DNA of 6,545 nucleotides, taken from assembly GCA_007123785.1 (NCBI GenBank), contig SLGL01000414.1:1-6545 (forward strand). The letters are read 5' to 3'. This DNA is from Balneolaceae bacterium (GTDB taxonomy: Bacteria; Bacteroidota; Rhodothermia; Balneolales; Balneolaceae). How positions within the stretch are numbered: position 1 is the stretch's first letter; each line of letters starts with the position of its first letter. This document shows positions 5,613 through 6,545 of the stretch, piece by piece. The position numbers and the translations under genes are program-made. A model generated the notes under the pieces. It saw nothing but the letters and a program-made list of their open reading frames with translations. It was not told the origin of the DNA and ran no database searches.

Positions 5613-6545
5613 ATGATCTCCCCAATAAAACGTAGAAAGTCAATCCCTGTAAAAGTCGGTGATGTTATCGTAGGCGGTGATAACCCGATTGCAGTTCAGT
5701 CTATGACGAATACCGATACCGCAGATATAGATGAAACGGTTAACCAGATTGACCATTTGCACCAGGCGGGGTCGGAGCTGGTACGGATAACGGTGAATAA
5801 TGATCAGGCGGCAAAGGCAGTTCCTTATATAAAAGAGAAGCTGATCAACAGGGGAGTAACGGTTCCTGTGATTGGTGATTTTCACTACAATGGCCATCTG
5901 CTTCTCACCAAATACCCGGAAATGGCAAAGTCGCTGGCAAAATTCCGGATCAATCCCGGAAATACCGGGACCAAAACCAGAGATAAAAATTTTTGCACGA
6001 TCGTTGAGCAAGCTGAAAAATTCGGTAAGCCTGTGCGAATCGGTGTGAACTGGGGTTCTCTCGATCAGCAATTACTGGCCCAGTATATGGATGCCAATAA
6101 CCAGCGGAAAGAGCCCAAATCGTCCAAAGAAGTGATGCTCGATACTATGGTGGAGAGTGCCCGACGCTCCACCGCATTGGCCGAAGATGTGGGGTTGCCA
6201 TCCGATAAAATTGTGGTAAGTTGCAAAATGTCTGGTGTGCAGGATCTGATAAACGTGTACAGACGCATTGCAGCCGACCTGCCGTACGCTCTTCACCTTG
6301 GCCTTACCGAAGCCGGAATGGGAATGAAAGGAACAGTGGCCAGTTCCGTCGCTCTTGCAATTTTACTTCAGGAAGGAATTGGAGATACAATCCGTGTCTC
6401 CCTTACGCCAATGCCGGGTGCCGACAGGGCCGAGGAGGTTCGCATTTGCCAGCAGATTTTGCAGTCGCTGGGCATCCGCAGTTTTATTCCACAGGTGACT
6501 GCCTGTCCCGGATGTGGCCGTACAAAGAGTACCTATTTCCAGGAA
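5613..6545 (+). CDS. ispG: (E)-4-hydroxy-3-methylbut-2-enyl-diphosphate synthase IspG (partial, runs off right edge)
   Basis: The first 311 codons of IspG (GcpE), open to the window end. This [4Fe-4S] enzyme converts 2-C-methyl-D-erythritol 2,4-cyclodiphosphate to HMBPP in the MEP pathway, using flavodoxin or ferredoxin electrons. The N-terminal TIM-barrel landmarks are all present: PIAVQSMTNTDT, LVRITVNN, VIGDFHYNGH, FRINPGNTG, RIGVNWGSLD, HLGLTEAGMGMKGTV and IRVSLTPMPG. Two of the three expected cluster cysteines are visible, C298 and C301 in TACPGCGRTKST. The third lies beyond the edge. The step from the barrel to the cysteine motif is short (RVSLTP to ACPGC), so this is the two-domain form, not the long form with an inserted domain typical of many Bacteroidota. 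The motif resembles alphaproteobacterial-type proteins. The start at 5613 gives a short N-terminus, PIKRRKSIPVKVG, normal for the family. Confidence 0.96.
   Translation, partial: MISPIKRRKSIPVKVGDVIVGGDNPIAVQSMTNTDTADIDETVNQIDHLHQAGSELVRITVNNDQAAKAVPYIKEKLINRGVTVPVIGDFHYNGHLLLTKYPEMAKSLAKFRINPGNTGTKTRDKNFCTIVEQAEKFGKPVRIGVNWGSLDQQLLAQYMDANNQRKEPKSSKEVMLDTMVESARRSTALAEDVGLPSDKIVVSCKMSGVQDLINVYRRIAADLPYALHLGLTEAGMGMKGTVASSVALAILLQEGIGDTIRVSLTPMPGADRAEEVRICQQILQSLGIRSFIPQVTACPGCGRTKSTYFQE

Noticed and set aside
5640..6296. Minus-strand open frames of 143, 67 and 74 codons opposite ispG
   Set aside because: The plus strand encodes all conserved IspG motifs without interruption. The antisense products show no family features.

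Overview
The window looks like ordinary chromosome of a Bacteroidota/Rhodothermota-like bacterium. My best guess is the Balneolaceae group. The reasons are mid-range GC with AT-rich spacers, weak or absent Shine-Dalgarno sequences, a perfect TAnnTTTG promoter box before the last gene, and a rhomboid protease with the acidic/basic C-terminal tail common in that phylum group. The assignment is inferred from protein flavour and was not tested. All convincing genes lie on the + strand.

Layout. (1) Positions 1-2171 hold part of a MacA/MacB-type efflux or export operon: perhaps the last codons of an upstream gene, a membrane-anchored periplasmic adaptor, and an ABC ATPase. No permease gene follows the ATPase, so the membrane partner must lie elsewhere, probably upstream. 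(2) Positions 2276-4407 hold an FAD-dependent oxidoreductase of the phytoene desaturase/carotenoid isomerase superfamily. Its stop codon overlaps the TTG start of a short rhomboid intramembrane protease, which suggests translational coupling. (3) Positions 4508-5383 hold a second, longer rhomboid with a complete catalytic set and a cytoplasmic tail. (4) Positions 5384-5612 form a complex spacer. (5) From 5613 to the right edge is a truncated ispG, encoding the penultimate enzyme of the MEP isoprenoid pathway. It is of the short, two-domain type.

The spacer at 5384-5612 is the most interesting part. It contains a pair of imperfect inverted repeats with TTGACA tips. Between them is a 24-codon stop-to-stop fragment resembling the C-terminus of the S23/23S rRNA intervening-sequence four-helix-bundle family. 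A near-perfect TTGAAACTT(T)AAT direct repeat flanks the whole block. I read it as the decayed remnant of a small mobile or repeat unit that landed in what was once a spacer of about 30 bp between the rhomboid and ispG. Its right end now seems to supply part of the ispG promoter, and a 7-bp-stem palindrome sits inside the promoter spacer.

The genes do not form one obvious pathway. IspG feeds isoprenoid precursors to carotenoid synthesis, and the FAD enzyme resembles enzymes that act on carotenoids, so a loose pigment/isoprenoid theme is possible. The rhomboids most likely have independent membrane-proteolysis roles. I found no tRNA, rRNA, CRISPR array or intact insertion sequence.
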